A stretch of 64,000 nt of DNA from Jeotgalicoccus coquinae (GTDB lineage Bacteria > Bacillota > Bacilli > Staphylococcales > Salinicoccaceae): contig NZ_JACHFF010000004.1 in assembly GCF_014207425.1 (NCBI RefSeq), positions 124,001 to 188,000 on the forward strand. Reading direction: 5' to 3'. This document shows positions 43,055-51,728 of the stretch, one piece after another; the first letter of the stretch is position 1; each line of letters begins with the position of its first letter. Made by a program: the position numbers and the translations under genes. Under the pieces are notes generated by a model. That model was not told where the DNA came from. It did no database searches and worked only from the letters and a program-made list of their open reading frames with translations.

Positions 43055-44106
43055 TGAACTTTTTACGTCTCACCTATTATTTACTCATCATTAACTTTAA
43101 GGATTTTGGCTTTCTCTTTTGGACAATCGGTTATCCCATCGTTTTAGTCACAATATTTATGGCGACAACTTCGAACATCGGCGGAGAAGATATGTCCGAT
43201 ATCGATGTTGCGGTTTCCGGGGATAACGAATACAGCATAATTCTTGAAGAAATTGATTTTATCAATGTTCATGAAATGAGCGACAGTACCGCAAGAGCTG
43301 AACTGGCTGAAGAAAACGTGACGGGATACATTACAGAAGACGGCAGCCTGATTGTGCAAAACAGCGGATTCCAGCAATCCGTGCTGGAATCAGTCATGAA
43401 TCAGATTCGCCAGACTTCAGCTCTTGGAGTATCACCTGAAAACTTTAATTTTGATACAGACTTTATTCAGACTGAAGATATGGAAACTGAACCGCAGGTC
43501 ATTATGTACTACTCAACAATTGCCATGGTTTCTCTTTATACAGTGTTTACAAGTATGGAGCTTATTTCATCGATGCGTCCGAATTTAAGTACGATGGGTG
43601 CCAGATTCTCTGCCAGTCCATTCAGTAAATCAAAATATATTCTGGCAAGTTCTGCAGCAGGACTGCTGCTCGGACTGTTTTCGAACAGTCTGTTAATCGG
43701 CTATTTAATGATCTTTAACGAGTCCGTGCTGTTCAACCGCCTGCTGCCGACGCTCGGCATTATACTTGCCGGCAATATCGCGGGACTTGGCCTAGGATTT
43801 ATTATCGGACTGACACCGAGAGTTAATATAAATGTAAAATCCGTCGTTCCGGTAATATTTATCGTCGGCCTCGCATTTCTTGCAGGTTTAATGGGACCCG
43901 GTCTCAGAACGGTGGTTAACAGAGAAATGCCGTTCATCAATGAGTTCAATCCATTGGCTCATATTACAGATACAATTTACCGTGTAAATCTTATGGACAG
44001 CTTCGACGGGTACTGGACAACGATTCTCTTCCTGCTCGGCATTACGTTTGTAAGTTTCTTCATTACATTAATCGCTTTGAGGAGGAAACAATATGACAAT
44101 CTTTAA
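43054..44106 (+). CDS. ABC-2 exporter permease, subunit 1
   Basis: A 350-residue ABC2_membrane_3-like permease: one N-terminal membrane helix, an acidic extracellular domain (about residues 45-145), then five hydrophobic segments. It lacks an ATPase. The C-terminus overlaps the next permease by 14 bases, so a heterodimer is likely. The exported compound could be an antimicrobial peptide, lipid or cell-wall agent; not determined. Confidence 0.85.
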   Translation: MNFLRLTYYLLIINFKDFGFLFWTIGYPIVLVTIFMATTSNIGGEDMSDIDVAVSGDNEYSIILEEIDFINVHEMSDSTARAELAEENVTGYITEDGSLIVQNSGFQQSVLESVMNQIRQTSALGVSPENFNFDTDFIQTEDMETEPQVIMYYSTIAMVSLYTVFTSMELISSMRPNLSTMGARFSASPFSKSKYILASSAAGLLLGLFSNSLLIGYLMIFNESVLFNRLLPTLGIILAGNIAGLGLGFIIGLTPRVNINVKSVVPVIFIVGLAFLAGLMGPGLRTVVNREMPFINEFNPLAHITDTIYRVNLMDSFDGYWTTILFLLGITFVSFFITLIALRRKQYDNL

Positions 44107-45223
44107 AATAATACTCCTCCACTTCTGGAAGTTTAAATGGATGATTATACCGCTCGCTCTGGTGTTTTTCTTAATCGCAGCAATGTTCAGTTTATTCGGC
44201 GGCACCGAAACGTTTGAAAGTGAGACACTCGGCATTACTGTCGTCGATGAATCGGGCTCAGAATCATCAGAAGCGCTGATCGAATATTTAAGCAGCTCGC
44301 ATGAAGCTACAGTGCGGGATGATGTGTCCCGTAAAGTACTTGAAGAACAGGTTTTTCTGATGGAGATTCACGGTGCTGTGATTATTCCCGATAACTTTGA
44401 CACTCATGTTAAAAACGGAGAACCGGCTGTTGAAATCATTACTGATGAACGTGCTGCAGCCAGTTTCCAGCTGGAGACCGAGGTTTCAAAATTTCTGATG
44501 TTCGCCAACGCTCAGTTTAACGACGCCGGCGCACTCGATAAAGACACATTGCAATCGGCACTGGACAATAAAGTCGATGTTGAACTGAACAGCGATACAG
44601 TGATTGCAAGTGAGGAAAACTTTGAAAATGCTGCAGCCTATTCTAACTTCGCTGCATACTGGCTCATGCTGTTCATTATGCTGTCAGTCGGCAACCTGAT
44701 GTCTGAGTACAATAAACCGGAGCTTCAGAAACGAATTATCGCAGCACCGGTATCATCAACTTCTGGTGCAGTTCAGATATTAAGCGCACAGTCGCTGGTT
44801 GGTATTTTCGCAGTGCTCGTGATGTTCTTTGGTCTGATCGGCTTATATTACGACCGTCTCGAAGGGATACCGCTCGCTCATATATTTGTCGCGATGGTAC
44901 TGATTATGGCCTTCACGCTTGCTCTCCAGTATGCGATTAATGCGCTGACGACAAATCGTTTTATCGTCAATGGTATCGCGAACCTGGTTACGCTCGGGCT
45001 GGCATTTCTGTCAGGTATCTTTATCCCAATTGAACTGTTCGGAGACGGCGCACAGCGCGTCGCAGAGTTTCTGCCGCTGTATCACTACACGCAGATTTAT
45101 GCATCGAGCGATATCACATGGAGCGATTCAGCATTATCAATCGGTATTCTCGTGCTGTACACAATCGTCTTTATGATTATCGGCATCATCTTCAGTAATC
45201 AGCGTAAAAGTACACAATTGTAA
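44093..45223 (+). CDS. ABC-2 exporter permease, subunit 2
   Basis: A 376-residue permease with the same layout as its neighbour: an N-terminal helix, an acidic external domain (about residues 45-175) and five or more C-terminal helices, including the EFLPLYHYTQIY segment seen in YhaP/YhfN-type proteins. GAGGAGG lies inside the previous gene ahead of the ATG. Third gene of the exporter. Confidence 0.85.
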   Translation: MTIFKIILLHFWKFKWMIIPLALVFFLIAAMFSLFGGTETFESETLGITVVDESGSESSEALIEYLSSSHEATVRDDVSRKVLEEQVFLMEIHGAVIIPDNFDTHVKNGEPAVEIITDERAAASFQLETEVSKFLMFANAQFNDAGALDKDTLQSALDNKVDVELNSDTVIASEENFENAAAYSNFAAYWLMLFIMLSVGNLMSEYNKPELQKRIIAAPVSSTSGAVQILSAQSLVGIFAVLVMFFGLIGLYYDRLEGIPLAHIFVAMVLIMAFTLALQYAINALTTNRFIVNGIANLVTLGLAFLSGIFIPIELFGDGAQRVAEFLPLYHYTQIYASSDITWSDSALSIGILVLYTIVFMIIGIIFSNQRKSTQL

Positions 45224-45274
45224 CGAACAGATATATAATGAAGTTAATGATATTACTGAAAGGATGGAACAGCC

Positions 45275-45427
45275 GTGAAAACAAAAACACTTTCCGCCAT
45301 GACGGAAAAAGGACTCGATAAGAAAATTGCAGAATTCTTTTACGAAAATCAGTATATTGAAGTAACGGATATTAAATTCAGTGTGGGCAGCGTATTTGCA
45401 GTACTGATTCTTTACAAAGACAAATAA
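45275..45427 (+). CDS. Cse60-like small protein, 50 residues
   Basis: A GTG at 45275 with AAAGGATGG upstream opens a frame for 50 residues: KIAEFFYENQYIEVTDIKFS then VGSVFAVLILYKDK. The alternation of a helix with the pattern EV-x-DIKFS and a final strand SVFAVLILY resembles the small Cse60/DUF2758-like proteins of Firmicutes, whose function is unclear. It may belong to the ABC operon, 51 bases downstream, and is followed by a strong terminator. Confidence 0.6.
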   Translation: MKTKTLSAMTEKGLDKKIAEFFYENQYIEVTDIKFSVGSVFAVLILYKDK

Positions 45428-45429
45428 AA

Positions 45430-45472
45430 AAACCGGTTAGGCGCATGGATTTATGCGCCTAACCGATTTTTT
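45430..45472. terminator. Strong bidirectional terminator
   Basis: Thirteen-base arms cggttaggcgcat (45434-45446) and atgcgcctaaccg (45453-45465) with flanking A- and T-runs, between the ABC operon and the aldo/keto reductase. Confidence 0.9.
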
Positions 45473-45473
45473 A

Positions 45474-46412
45474 TTAATTCACTTTAAAAATTTCATCGAT
45501 ATATTCAATATCTTCCGGATCGAGATCAATATCAGCAGCACGCATATTCGCTTTTATCTGCTCACCTTTTTTCGCACCCGGGATAATGACGTCGATTGAT
45601 GGCCTCGTTAAATAAAATGCAAGTACAAGCTGAGCGACTTCTTCATCATATTTCTTCGCAAGTTCTTTCAGTTTATCCACCTTCTGAATGTTCTCTTTAA
45701 ACTGGTCTTCCTGATAAAATGCCAGTTTCGAACGCAGATCTTCAAATTTAGTATTCTCATCGTACTTCCCTGCTAGAAGTCCCGCAGCTAATGGATAGAA
45801 TGGAATAAACGTAATTTTATTTGCTGCAGTGTAATCCAGCATCTCTTTTTCCGCTTCGCGGTTAAGCAGGTTATATTCATTCTGAATAACATCAACATGA
45901 TTATTCTTATTCGCTTCTGCCAGCTGTTCGACTGTAAAATTCGATACACCGATTGCTTTAATTTTACCCTGCGCTTTCATTTCATAGAGCGCCTGTACCG
46001 CTTCATCTTTCGGTGTCTTTTCATCCGGTTTGTGAATGTAGAACAAGTCTATATAATCCGTCTGAAGTCTTTCCAGTGCATCTTCCACTGACTGCTTTAA
46101 AAACTCCGGTGAGTTATCGATAATCATATCGCCATTTTCAAGCTCACGCTGTGCAGCTTTCGTTGCAATCACAACATCTTTTCTTTTATATTCTTTCAGC
46201 ACTTCGCCGATTAATTCTTCTGAACGTTTCGGACCGTAACTAAATGCCGTATCCAGCATTGTCACGCCTGCCTCAATCGCATCTCTTACAGTCTGTCTGC
46301 CCTCTTCTTCATTTACGTCACCATATAAATTATAACCGCCGACGAAATTTGCGCCGAGAGCGATTGGATGTACTATAATTCCCGATTTCCCCAGTTCAAC
46401 TAAATCTGTCAT
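45474..46412 (-). CDS. Aldo/keto reductase
   Basis: A 312-residue NADPH-dependent oxidoreductase of the TIM-barrel AKR family. Catalytic tetrad positions are visible: [18 protein letters not shown] (Asp and Tyr), VIATKAA (Lys) and DLFYIHKPD (His); the cofactor end is [17 protein letters not shown]. It resembles the YhdN/YajO group of general aldehyde reductases. Substrate unknown. AGGAGG precedes the ATG. Confidence 0.9.
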   Translation of the reverse strand: MTDLVELGKSGIIVHPIALGANFVGGYNLYGDVNEEEGRQTVRDAIEAGVTMLDTAFSYGPKRSEELIGEVLKEYKRKDVVIATKAAQRELENGDMIIDNSPEFLKQSVEDALERLQTDYIDLFYIHKPDEKTPKDEAVQALYEMKAQGKIKAIGVSNFTVEQLAEANKNNHVDVIQNEYNLLNREAEKEMLDYTAANKITFIPFYPLAAGLLAGKYDENTKFEDLRSKLAFYQEDQFKENIQKVDKLKELAKKYDEEVAQLVLAFYLTRPSIDVIIPGAKKGEQIKANMRAADIDLDPEDIEYIDEIFKVN

Positions 46413-46505
46413 TTTGCATACCTCCTGATATTAGACACATTAAATATCTTTCCTTTTCATCAATCTGTCAAACATATCAACGTATTATGCATAAAGCCTT
46501 GCAGT

Positions 46506-46515
46506 AAAGCGCTTT
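46506..46515. promoter_or_regulatory. Palindrome, possible cre-like site upstream of fda
   Basis: AAAGCGCTTT, a perfect 10-base palindrome about 50 bases upstream of the aldolase gene, resembles the centre of a CcpA cre site but lacks the TG/CA ends. Confidence 0.3.
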
Positions 46516-46564
46516 TTTTAGGATACTAGAGGAGTGTGGAAAACTATTTAAGGAGTGTTTTTTA

Positions 46565-47455
46565 ATGAATCAGGAGCAACTTGAAAAAGTAAAACAGGGT
46601 AATGGTTTTATTGCCGCACTTGACCAGAGTGGCGGAAGTACACCGAAAGCTTTAAAAGCATATGGTGTTAACGAAGATCAGTATACTAATGAAGACGAGA
46701 TGTTCGATCTGGTACATGAAATGCGTTCACGTATCGTAACTTCACCTTCATTCACTTCTGACAAAGTTCTCGGTGCCATTCTTTTTGAACAGACAATGGA
46801 CCGTGAAGTAGAAGGCCAGTACACTGGTGACTATTTAGCTGATAAAGGTATCGTGCCATTCCTGAAAGTCGACAAAGGACTTGCTGATGAAGAAAACGGT
46901 GTTCAGCTGATGAAACCTATGCCGGATCTTGAGGATTTATTAGCACGTGCAAACGATCGTCACATCTTCGGAACGAAAATGCGCTCCAACGTTCTTTCAG
47001 CTAACAAAGAAGGAATCGTTGCAGTTGTTGAACAGCAGTTTGAAGTTGGTAAGCAAATCATCGCTGCAGGACTTGTACCGATTATCGAGCCTGAAGTAAA
47101 TATTAATGCTGAAGACAAAGAGCAAATCGAAGAAATTTTAAGAGATGCAATTCTTGAAGAATTAAACGGCCTTGCTGAAGATGAACTTGTAATGCTTAAA
47201 CTTACAATTCCTACTGTACCCAACCTGTACAAAGAACTTGTTGATCACCCTAACGTGATTCGCGTAGTGGCGCTTTCAGGCGGATACACGAGAACTGAAG
47301 CAAACAACTTATTAAAACAAAACGAAGGTATCATCGCGAGCTTCTCACGTGCACTTTCAAGCGATTTAAACGCAGCACAGTCTGCTGAAGAGTTTGACGG
47401 TAAATTATCAGAAGCAATCGATTCTATCTATGACGCATCAGTAAATAAAAAATAA
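46565..47455 (+). CDS. fda: Fructose-bisphosphate aldolase, class I
   Basis: A 296-residue class I (Schiff-base) aldolase of the staphylococcal type. Near the N-terminus is [20 protein letters not shown]; the Schiff-base lysine lies in [10 protein letters not shown] (about residue 212), and [17 protein letters not shown] binds the phosphate. It cleaves fructose 1,6-bisphosphate in glycolysis. AAGGAG upstream. Ends with a long terminator. Confidence 0.95.
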   Translation: MNQEQLEKVKQGNGFIAALDQSGGSTPKALKAYGVNEDQYTNEDEMFDLVHEMRSRIVTSPSFTSDKVLGAILFEQTMDREVEGQYTGDYLADKGIVPFLKVDKGLADEENGVQLMKPMPDLEDLLARANDRHIFGTKMRSNVLSANKEGIVAVVEQQFEVGKQIIAAGLVPIIEPEVNINAEDKEQIEEILRDAILEELNGLAEDELVMLKLTIPTVPNLYKELVDHPNVIRVVALSGGYTRTEANNLLKQNEGIIASFSRALSSDLNAAQSAEEFDGKLSEAIDSIYDASVNKK

Positions 47456-47462
47456 TCAATAC

Positions 47463-47493
47463 AAAAGACAATGGCATGCCATTGTCTTTTTTC
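47463..47493 (+). terminator. Terminator of fda
   Basis: Long palindrome aaaagacaatggcatgccattgtctttt (47463-47490, centre 47476/47477) followed by more T. It precedes the nicotinamidase-like gene by about 20 bases. Confidence 0.85.
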
Positions 47494-47509
47494 TAAGGGG
47501 GAACTTTTT

Positions 47510-48055
47510 ATGAAAGCTTTACTTAATATCGACTATACTTATGACTTTGTCGCAGCAGACGGTAAACTGACTGCAGGAGAACCTGCACAGCAGCTTCACG
47601 ATTATATCCTGAACGTTACCCGTGAATTTATCGTTAATGGGGATTACACGATATTTGCGATTGACGCTCATGAAGAAGATGATAAGTATCATCCTGAAGC
47701 AAAACTGTTCCCGCCGCATAACATTGTCGGTACAAGCGGCCGGGATTTGTACGGGGAACTTGAATCGCTGTATCAGGAAAACAAGGATAAGAAAAATATT
47801 TATTACACAGATAAAACACGCTACTCCGCTTTTGCAGGTACGGACGTTGAACAGCGTTTGAGAGCACGGGGCATTACTGAAATTCACTTAGTCGGTGTAT
47901 GTACCGATATTTGTATACTTCATACTGCAATTGATGCATACAACAAAGGCTTTGATATCGTCATTCATAAAGACGGAGTCTCAAGCTTTAACCTCGATGC
48001 ACATGAAACCGCACTCCAGCACTTTAAAAATTCGCTGGGCGCTGAAATAATATAA
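47510..48055 (+). CDS. Isochorismatase-family hydrolase, probable nicotinamidase
   Basis: A 181-residue cysteine hydrolase. N-terminal NIDYTYDFVAADGKLTAGEP carries the catalytic Asp; IFAIDAHEEDD and HPEAKLFPPHN supply metal ligands; and LVGVCTDICILHTAIDA contains the nucleophile cysteine. This arrangement fits PncA-like nicotinamidases that convert nicotinamide to nicotinate for NAD recycling. The start at 47510 follows AAGGGGG; the longer frame runs back through the fda terminator. Confidence 0.85.
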   Translation: MKALLNIDYTYDFVAADGKLTAGEPAQQLHDYILNVTREFIVNGDYTIFAIDAHEEDDKYHPEAKLFPPHNIVGTSGRDLYGELESLYQENKDKKNIYYTDKTRYSAFAGTDVEQRLRARGITEIHLVGVCTDICILHTAIDAYNKGFDIVIHKDGVSSFNLDAHETALQHFKNSLGAEII

Positions 48056-48063
48056 TTTACTGA

Positions 48064-48090
48064 AGCCGGGACATTTTGTCCCGGTTTTTG
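48064..48090 (+). terminator. Terminator of the nicotinamidase-like gene
   Basis: Stem ccgggac (48066-48072) with gtcccgg (48078-48084) followed by five T. Confidence 0.85.
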
Positions 48091-48130
48091 TATTTGGAGA
48101 GGAATAGAGAAAGCTCATTGCGGAGCAGAC

Positions 48131-48163
48131 AAAAAGACAGGCACTCCGCCCGGAGCGCCTGTC
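48131..48163 (-). terminator. Terminator of the phospholipase D-like gene
   Basis: Stem gacaggcactccg (48136-48148) with cggagcgcctgtc (48151-48163), followed on the minus strand by TTTTTGTCTG. Confidence 0.85.
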
Positions 48164-48168
48164 CTGTT

Positions 48169-49611
48169 TTAAAACGTCGATAATCCTGTTGCTTCCTGTA
48201 CTCTGTACAGAATTGTTTTCATTAAGGATTCTTCCGCTTCTTCTTCATAATCCAGCGTATAATCCGCGTCTTCATTTGTCCAGAGTCTGTTGAAGTACTC
48301 TGTAATCTCTCCTGCAAAATCACTGTCCGCCGGTGCGGTAACCAGCACGTTTGTTTCAAGATTATAGTTTTCAAGATTACGTCTCGTAAAGTTTGCGGAG
48401 CCGCCGTTAAAGATCACTTCACCTTCTGCTTCCAGCATAATAAATTTCGCATGATACTGTTCCCCGCCCGATTTATACCAGCGGATATTTGCCGGATTGT
48501 CATGCGTCGTCAATTCATCCGCAACCGGTCTGTTCGGCACTCCGTTTTTCTCATTACCGAATGCATCCTGGTTAATATCAAGAATCATATTCATTTCGAC
48601 ATTGCGGTCAAGCGCTGCTTTAAATGCTTCGACGATATCTCTGTCGGACAGGTAAAATAATCCGACACTGAGTTTATCGCCTTCTTCTGCGGCGTTAACC
48701 ATCTCAAGAATATTATCTTTAATTTTTCCTTCTGTAATCAGCTGTACCGTATACTGTCCTTCATCGTCTTCAGTTTTCTCAGGGAGTTTATCGGCAAAGT
48801 CGCTGAATACACGTGTATTACCGCCGCTGAAATTTACGACTGCACGTTCACTCTGCAGCAGATCGTAAAGAATATCTCCATTCAGCTTCATTGCAATGTT
48901 CGAATGATGCACACTTGCATCATGCGGATTCGCCGACATTACGAGACCGTTTTTTTCATTGATAATCAGCTTTCTGTGGTTGGCCTTAAAGTTCAGCATC
49001 GTTAAGTATGAACGGATATTAACTTCCGGACCCTGCGGTCTTAGAGCATTTATCATCCACTGGTCTTCAGAAGTTCCGAACCATTGGAAATAAGTTCTGT
49101 AAAATCCGGAGTACAGCGGATTCGAATCACGAAGTTTAGACAGATCCGTAAATATAACTTCTATGCCTGCTTTCTTCAGCTCATTAATATGTGGCGGCAT
49201 GTATGTATCATAGAATGTATTAATTCCGTCTGTTATGAAAATAATCTCCATATCCGGATTTTCAGATTTTTTAGCTGTCAGTTTATCCGTTAAGTTTTGG
49301 GACAATGGCGGAAAATCAAGCGTTTCATGATTGTAGTCATCATTAAATAAAAACATATCTATAACTAAAAACTCTTCTGCTTCACCAATCATCGTATACA
49401 CTTCTTCAAAGATTTCCTGTTCCTGTGTAATTGCATCATCATTATTTGTATATGTAAGGTCGTATAAAAACGTTGCATCATCTGTCTGGTATTCTTCAGA
49501 CTCGAACGATACACCAGCGGGTACCGGCATAAAGTAACGCACACCGGAGACAACGAAAGGTATAAGTATTAAAGCTGCCAAAATGATCAGGACAAAATAT
49601 CGTTTTTTCAT
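48169..49611 (-). CDS. Membrane-anchored phospholipase D-like protein
   Basis: A 480-residue protein with one N-terminal membrane helix (residues 5-25) and two HKD catalytic motifs: NHRKLIINEKNGLVMSANPHD (first) and YHAKFIMLEAEGEVIFNGGSANFT (second; quoted in parts). The pair is the hallmark of the phospholipase D/cardiolipin synthase superfamily. The single anchor and external domain resemble PLD-like proteins of Staphylococcaceae rather than classical two-helix cardiolipin synthase. It may transfer or hydrolyse phospholipid at the outer face; substrate unknown. Confidence 0.85.
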   Translation of the reverse strand: MKKRYFVLIILAALILIPFVVSGVRYFMPVPAGVSFESEEYQTDDATFLYDLTYTNNDDAITQEQEIFEEVYTMIGEAEEFLVIDMFLFNDDYNHETLDFPPLSQNLTDKLTAKKSENPDMEIIFITDGINTFYDTYMPPHINELKKAGIEVIFTDLSKLRDSNPLYSGFYRTYFQWFGTSEDQWMINALRPQGPEVNIRSYLTMLNFKANHRKLIINEKNGLVMSANPHDASVHHSNIAMKLNGDILYDLLQSERAVVNFSGGNTRVFSDFADKLPEKTEDDEGQYTVQLITEGKIKDNILEMVNAAEEGDKLSVGLFYLSDRDIVEAFKAALDRNVEMNMILDINQDAFGNEKNGVPNRPVADELTTHDNPANIRWYKSGGEQYHAKFIMLEAEGEVIFNGGSANFTRRNLENYNLETNVLVTAPADSDFAGEITEYFNRLWTNEDADYTLDYEEEAEESLMKTILYRVQEATGLSTF

Positions 49612-49742
49612 TATTCACCTCTGTAATTAATAGTATTAATTTACACTCATCTCTATTCTATCAAAGAAACTTTACGAAAGTGATAAGATATTTGCAGTAA
49701 AAATGGTATAATATAACTTACGAATTTTAAGGAGTGAAATGT

Positions 49743-50420
49743 GTGAATATTAATGTATTGTACGAAGATAACCATTTACTCATTGTCGATAAGCCGGTTA
49801 ACATCCCTGTCCAGGAAGACAGTTCAGAAGATAAAGACTTATTAACTATGTTAAAGGAATATATTAAAGAGAAATACAATAAACCCGGTGCGGTTTATTT
49901 AGGGCTGGTTCACAGACTTGACCGTCCCGTCGGCGGCGCTGTAGTATTTGCGAAAACTTCGAAAGCGGCGGCCAGACTGTCAAACGAAGTCAGACTGCAA
50001 AACTTTGACCGCCAGTATCACGCTGTAGTCGAGAATCACCTCGACCAGAAAAAGGGTACTTTAACGAACCACTTATTTAAAGACGCGAAGAAAAACATCT
50101 CGAAAGTCGTTCATAAAAACCACCGCGGTTCAAAAATGGCCAAACTGGATTATGAAACAGTTGGAGAAAACAGCAGGTATTCACTTGTAAAAGTTAACCT
50201 TCACACAGGACGTTCACACCAGATCCGTGTTCAGCTGTCGCATTTCGGACACCCGCTGTTCGGCGATCAGAAATATAACAAGAATGCTAAAGTCGGTCAG
50301 CAGATTGCACTTTACTCAACTTACCTGCGCATTAAACATCCTACGAAAGATGAGTACGTGGAAGTACACTGCAATCCGCCGGAAACATTCCCGTGGAGTG
50401 ATTTTAATGTGTCTTATTAA
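49743..50420 (+). CDS. RluA-family pseudouridine synthase
   Basis: A 225-residue RNA pseudouridine synthase. Catalytic motif HRLDRPVGGAVVFAKTSKAA (Asp in HRLDR, about residue 58), then LHTGRSHQIRVQLSHFGHPLFGDQKY. No S4 domain, so it is the short RluA/YlyB-like form modifying uridines in 23S rRNA or tRNA. The GTG at 49743 is preferred because AAGGAG lies eight bases upstream. It overlaps the NRDE gene by 14 bases. Confidence 0.88.
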   Translation: MNINVLYEDNHLLIVDKPVNIPVQEDSSEDKDLLTMLKEYIKEKYNKPGAVYLGLVHRLDRPVGGAVVFAKTSKAAARLSNEVRLQNFDRQYHAVVENHLDQKKGTLTNHLFKDAKKNISKVVHKNHRGSKMAKLDYETVGENSRYSLVKVNLHTGRSHQIRVQLSHFGHPLFGDQKYNKNAKVGQQIALYSTYLRIKHPTKDEYVEVHCNPPETFPWSDFNVSY

Positions 50421-51180
50421 TTTTAATATCGGTTCGCATGATAAATATAAAATGATTATCGCAGCAAATCGCGATGAATTCTATTCACGCCCCACTGCAC
50501 CTGTGCATTATTGGGAAGATCATCCGAATATTTTAGGCGGCCGCGATTTAAAAGCACAAGGCACCTGGCTCGCAGTATCAAAATCAGGTAAAATAAGTGC
50601 ATTGACTAATATCCGCACACCTGAGGAAATGACGGCGGAAGCTAAAAAGTCGCGCGGTGAACTCGTCGTTAACTATCTGCTTTCAGAAAAAAGTCCAAAG
50701 GAGTATTTAACTGCTCTGGCAGGTCACAGCAGTGATTATGCCGGATTTAATCTGCTTACAGGCACTCCGGATGAACTTTACTATATGAACAATTACGATA
50801 ACAAAATCTCACGGGTTACTGACGGTACACACGGTTTATCGAATGAGTACCTCGATACACCGTGGCCTAAAGTCGTTATCGGAAAAGAACAGCTGGATAA
50901 AGTTATATCGGAAGACGACATAGATATCGATGCATTATTCAGCCTGCTCCGTATTGATACGAAAGCAGCAGATGATATTGTGCAGCAGACCGGTGTTGAT
51001 GCCGGGCTGGAAAAGAAATTATCACCGCTGTTTATCGACATTCCGGATTTTGATTACGGCACACGATGTTCCACTGTCGTGCTTGTCGACCGTCAGAATA
51101 ATATTACACTGATTGAACGCACGTTTAAAAACGGTGTTGAAACCGGTGAAATAACAGAAACGATATCAGTCAATAAATAA
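50407..51180 (+). CDS. NRDE-family (TANGO2-like) protein
   Basis: A 257-residue Ntn-hydrolase-fold protein. It starts MCLINFNIGSHDKYKMIIAANRDEFYSRPT (Cys 2 and the NRDE motif) and contains GGRDLKAQGTWLAVSKSGK, characteristic of the NRDE/TANGO2 family, whose biochemical role is not settled. The ATG at 50407 is inside rluA with GGAG upstream; an earlier in-frame start would read deep inside the other gene. It ends three bases before the preQ1 riboswitch. Confidence 0.85.
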   Translation: MCLINFNIGSHDKYKMIIAANRDEFYSRPTAPVHYWEDHPNILGGRDLKAQGTWLAVSKSGKISALTNIRTPEEMTAEAKKSRGELVVNYLLSEKSPKEYLTALAGHSSDYAGFNLLTGTPDELYYMNNYDNKISRVTDGTHGLSNEYLDTPWPKVVIGKEQLDKVISEDDIDIDALFSLLRIDTKAADDIVQQTGVDAGLEKKLSPLFIDIPDFDYGTRCSTVVLVDRQNNITLIERTFKNGVETGEITETISVNK

Positions 51181-51182
51181 AA

Positions 51183-51220
51183 AACAGGTTCGCAAACTCC
51201 CTGTCAAAAAAACTAAGGAG
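51183..51220 (+). promoter_or_regulatory. PreQ1-I riboswitch controlling queT
   Basis: The sequence fits the preQ1 class I aptamer: P1 stem acagg (51184-51188) with cctgt (51200-51204), conserved TTCGC loop start, an A-rich L3, and the tail CTAAGGAG (51213-51220) that contains the queT ribosome binding site. Ligand binding forms a pseudoknot using that tail, so translation of queT should fall when preQ1 is plentiful. This also supports the assignment of queT. Confidence 0.88.
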
Positions 51221-51230
51221 AAGACGCAAT

Positions 51231-51680
51231 ATGAACATTAGAGACATGGCGATTAACGGTGTCTTGGCGGCAGTTTATGTCGCTCTTACTGTTATCAATC
51301 CGATTGGCACAGGAGCTATTCAGTTCAGAATAAGTGAAATGCTCTGTGTCATTCCATTTTTCAACCGCAAATATATCGCAGGTATGATTCTTGGAGTCGG
51401 AATCGCAAATATTTTCTCAAGCCTCGGCTTAATCGACGTCATCGTCGGCGTAACTATATCGGTTATCGCTTATTCATTAAGTTACTTTATAAAAAACGTC
51501 TGGGTCAATGCATTGCAGTACAGCGTGCTTGCAGGCCTGTTCGTCGGTCTGGCGCTGTATTTAGTACTCGGCCTGCCGTACTGGTTCAGTGCAGCAACAG
51601 TTGGACTGTCAACGCTGATTACTACATTTATCGGTACGTTTATATTTAAAAAGATCGGCCATAAAATATTGCCGGAATAA
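51231..51680 (+). CDS. queT: Queuosine precursor ECF transporter substrate-binding protein QueT
   Basis: A 149-residue membrane protein with about five hydrophobic segments and the opening AINGVLAAVYVALTVINPIG followed by IQFRISEMLCVIPFF, typical of QueT, the S component of an energy-coupling-factor importer for preQ1/preQ0-type queuosine precursors. It relies on a shared EcfAT module encoded elsewhere. Preceded by a preQ1-I riboswitch. Confidence 0.92.
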   Translation: MNIRDMAINGVLAAVYVALTVINPIGTGAIQFRISEMLCVIPFFNRKYIAGMILGVGIANIFSSLGLIDVIVGVTISVIAYSLSYFIKNVWVNALQYSVLAGLFVGLALYLVLGLPYWFSAATVGLSTLITTFIGTFIFKKIGHKILPE

Positions 51681-51716
51681 AAAATACGCCCCCGCATTAG
51701 CGGAGGCGTATTTTTT
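51681..51716. terminator. Terminator between queT and the RidA fusion gene
   Basis: Arms aaaatacgcccccgc (51681-51695) and gcggaggcgtatttt (51700-51714) with flanking A/T runs; works in both directions. Confidence 0.85.
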
Positions 51717-51728
51717 ATATCATAATTA

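Noticed and set aside
50227-50406. Long N-terminal extension of the NRDE protein
   Set aside because: It lies inside the RluA gene in another frame; the ATG at 50407 has its own binding site and gives the family N-terminus with Cys 2.
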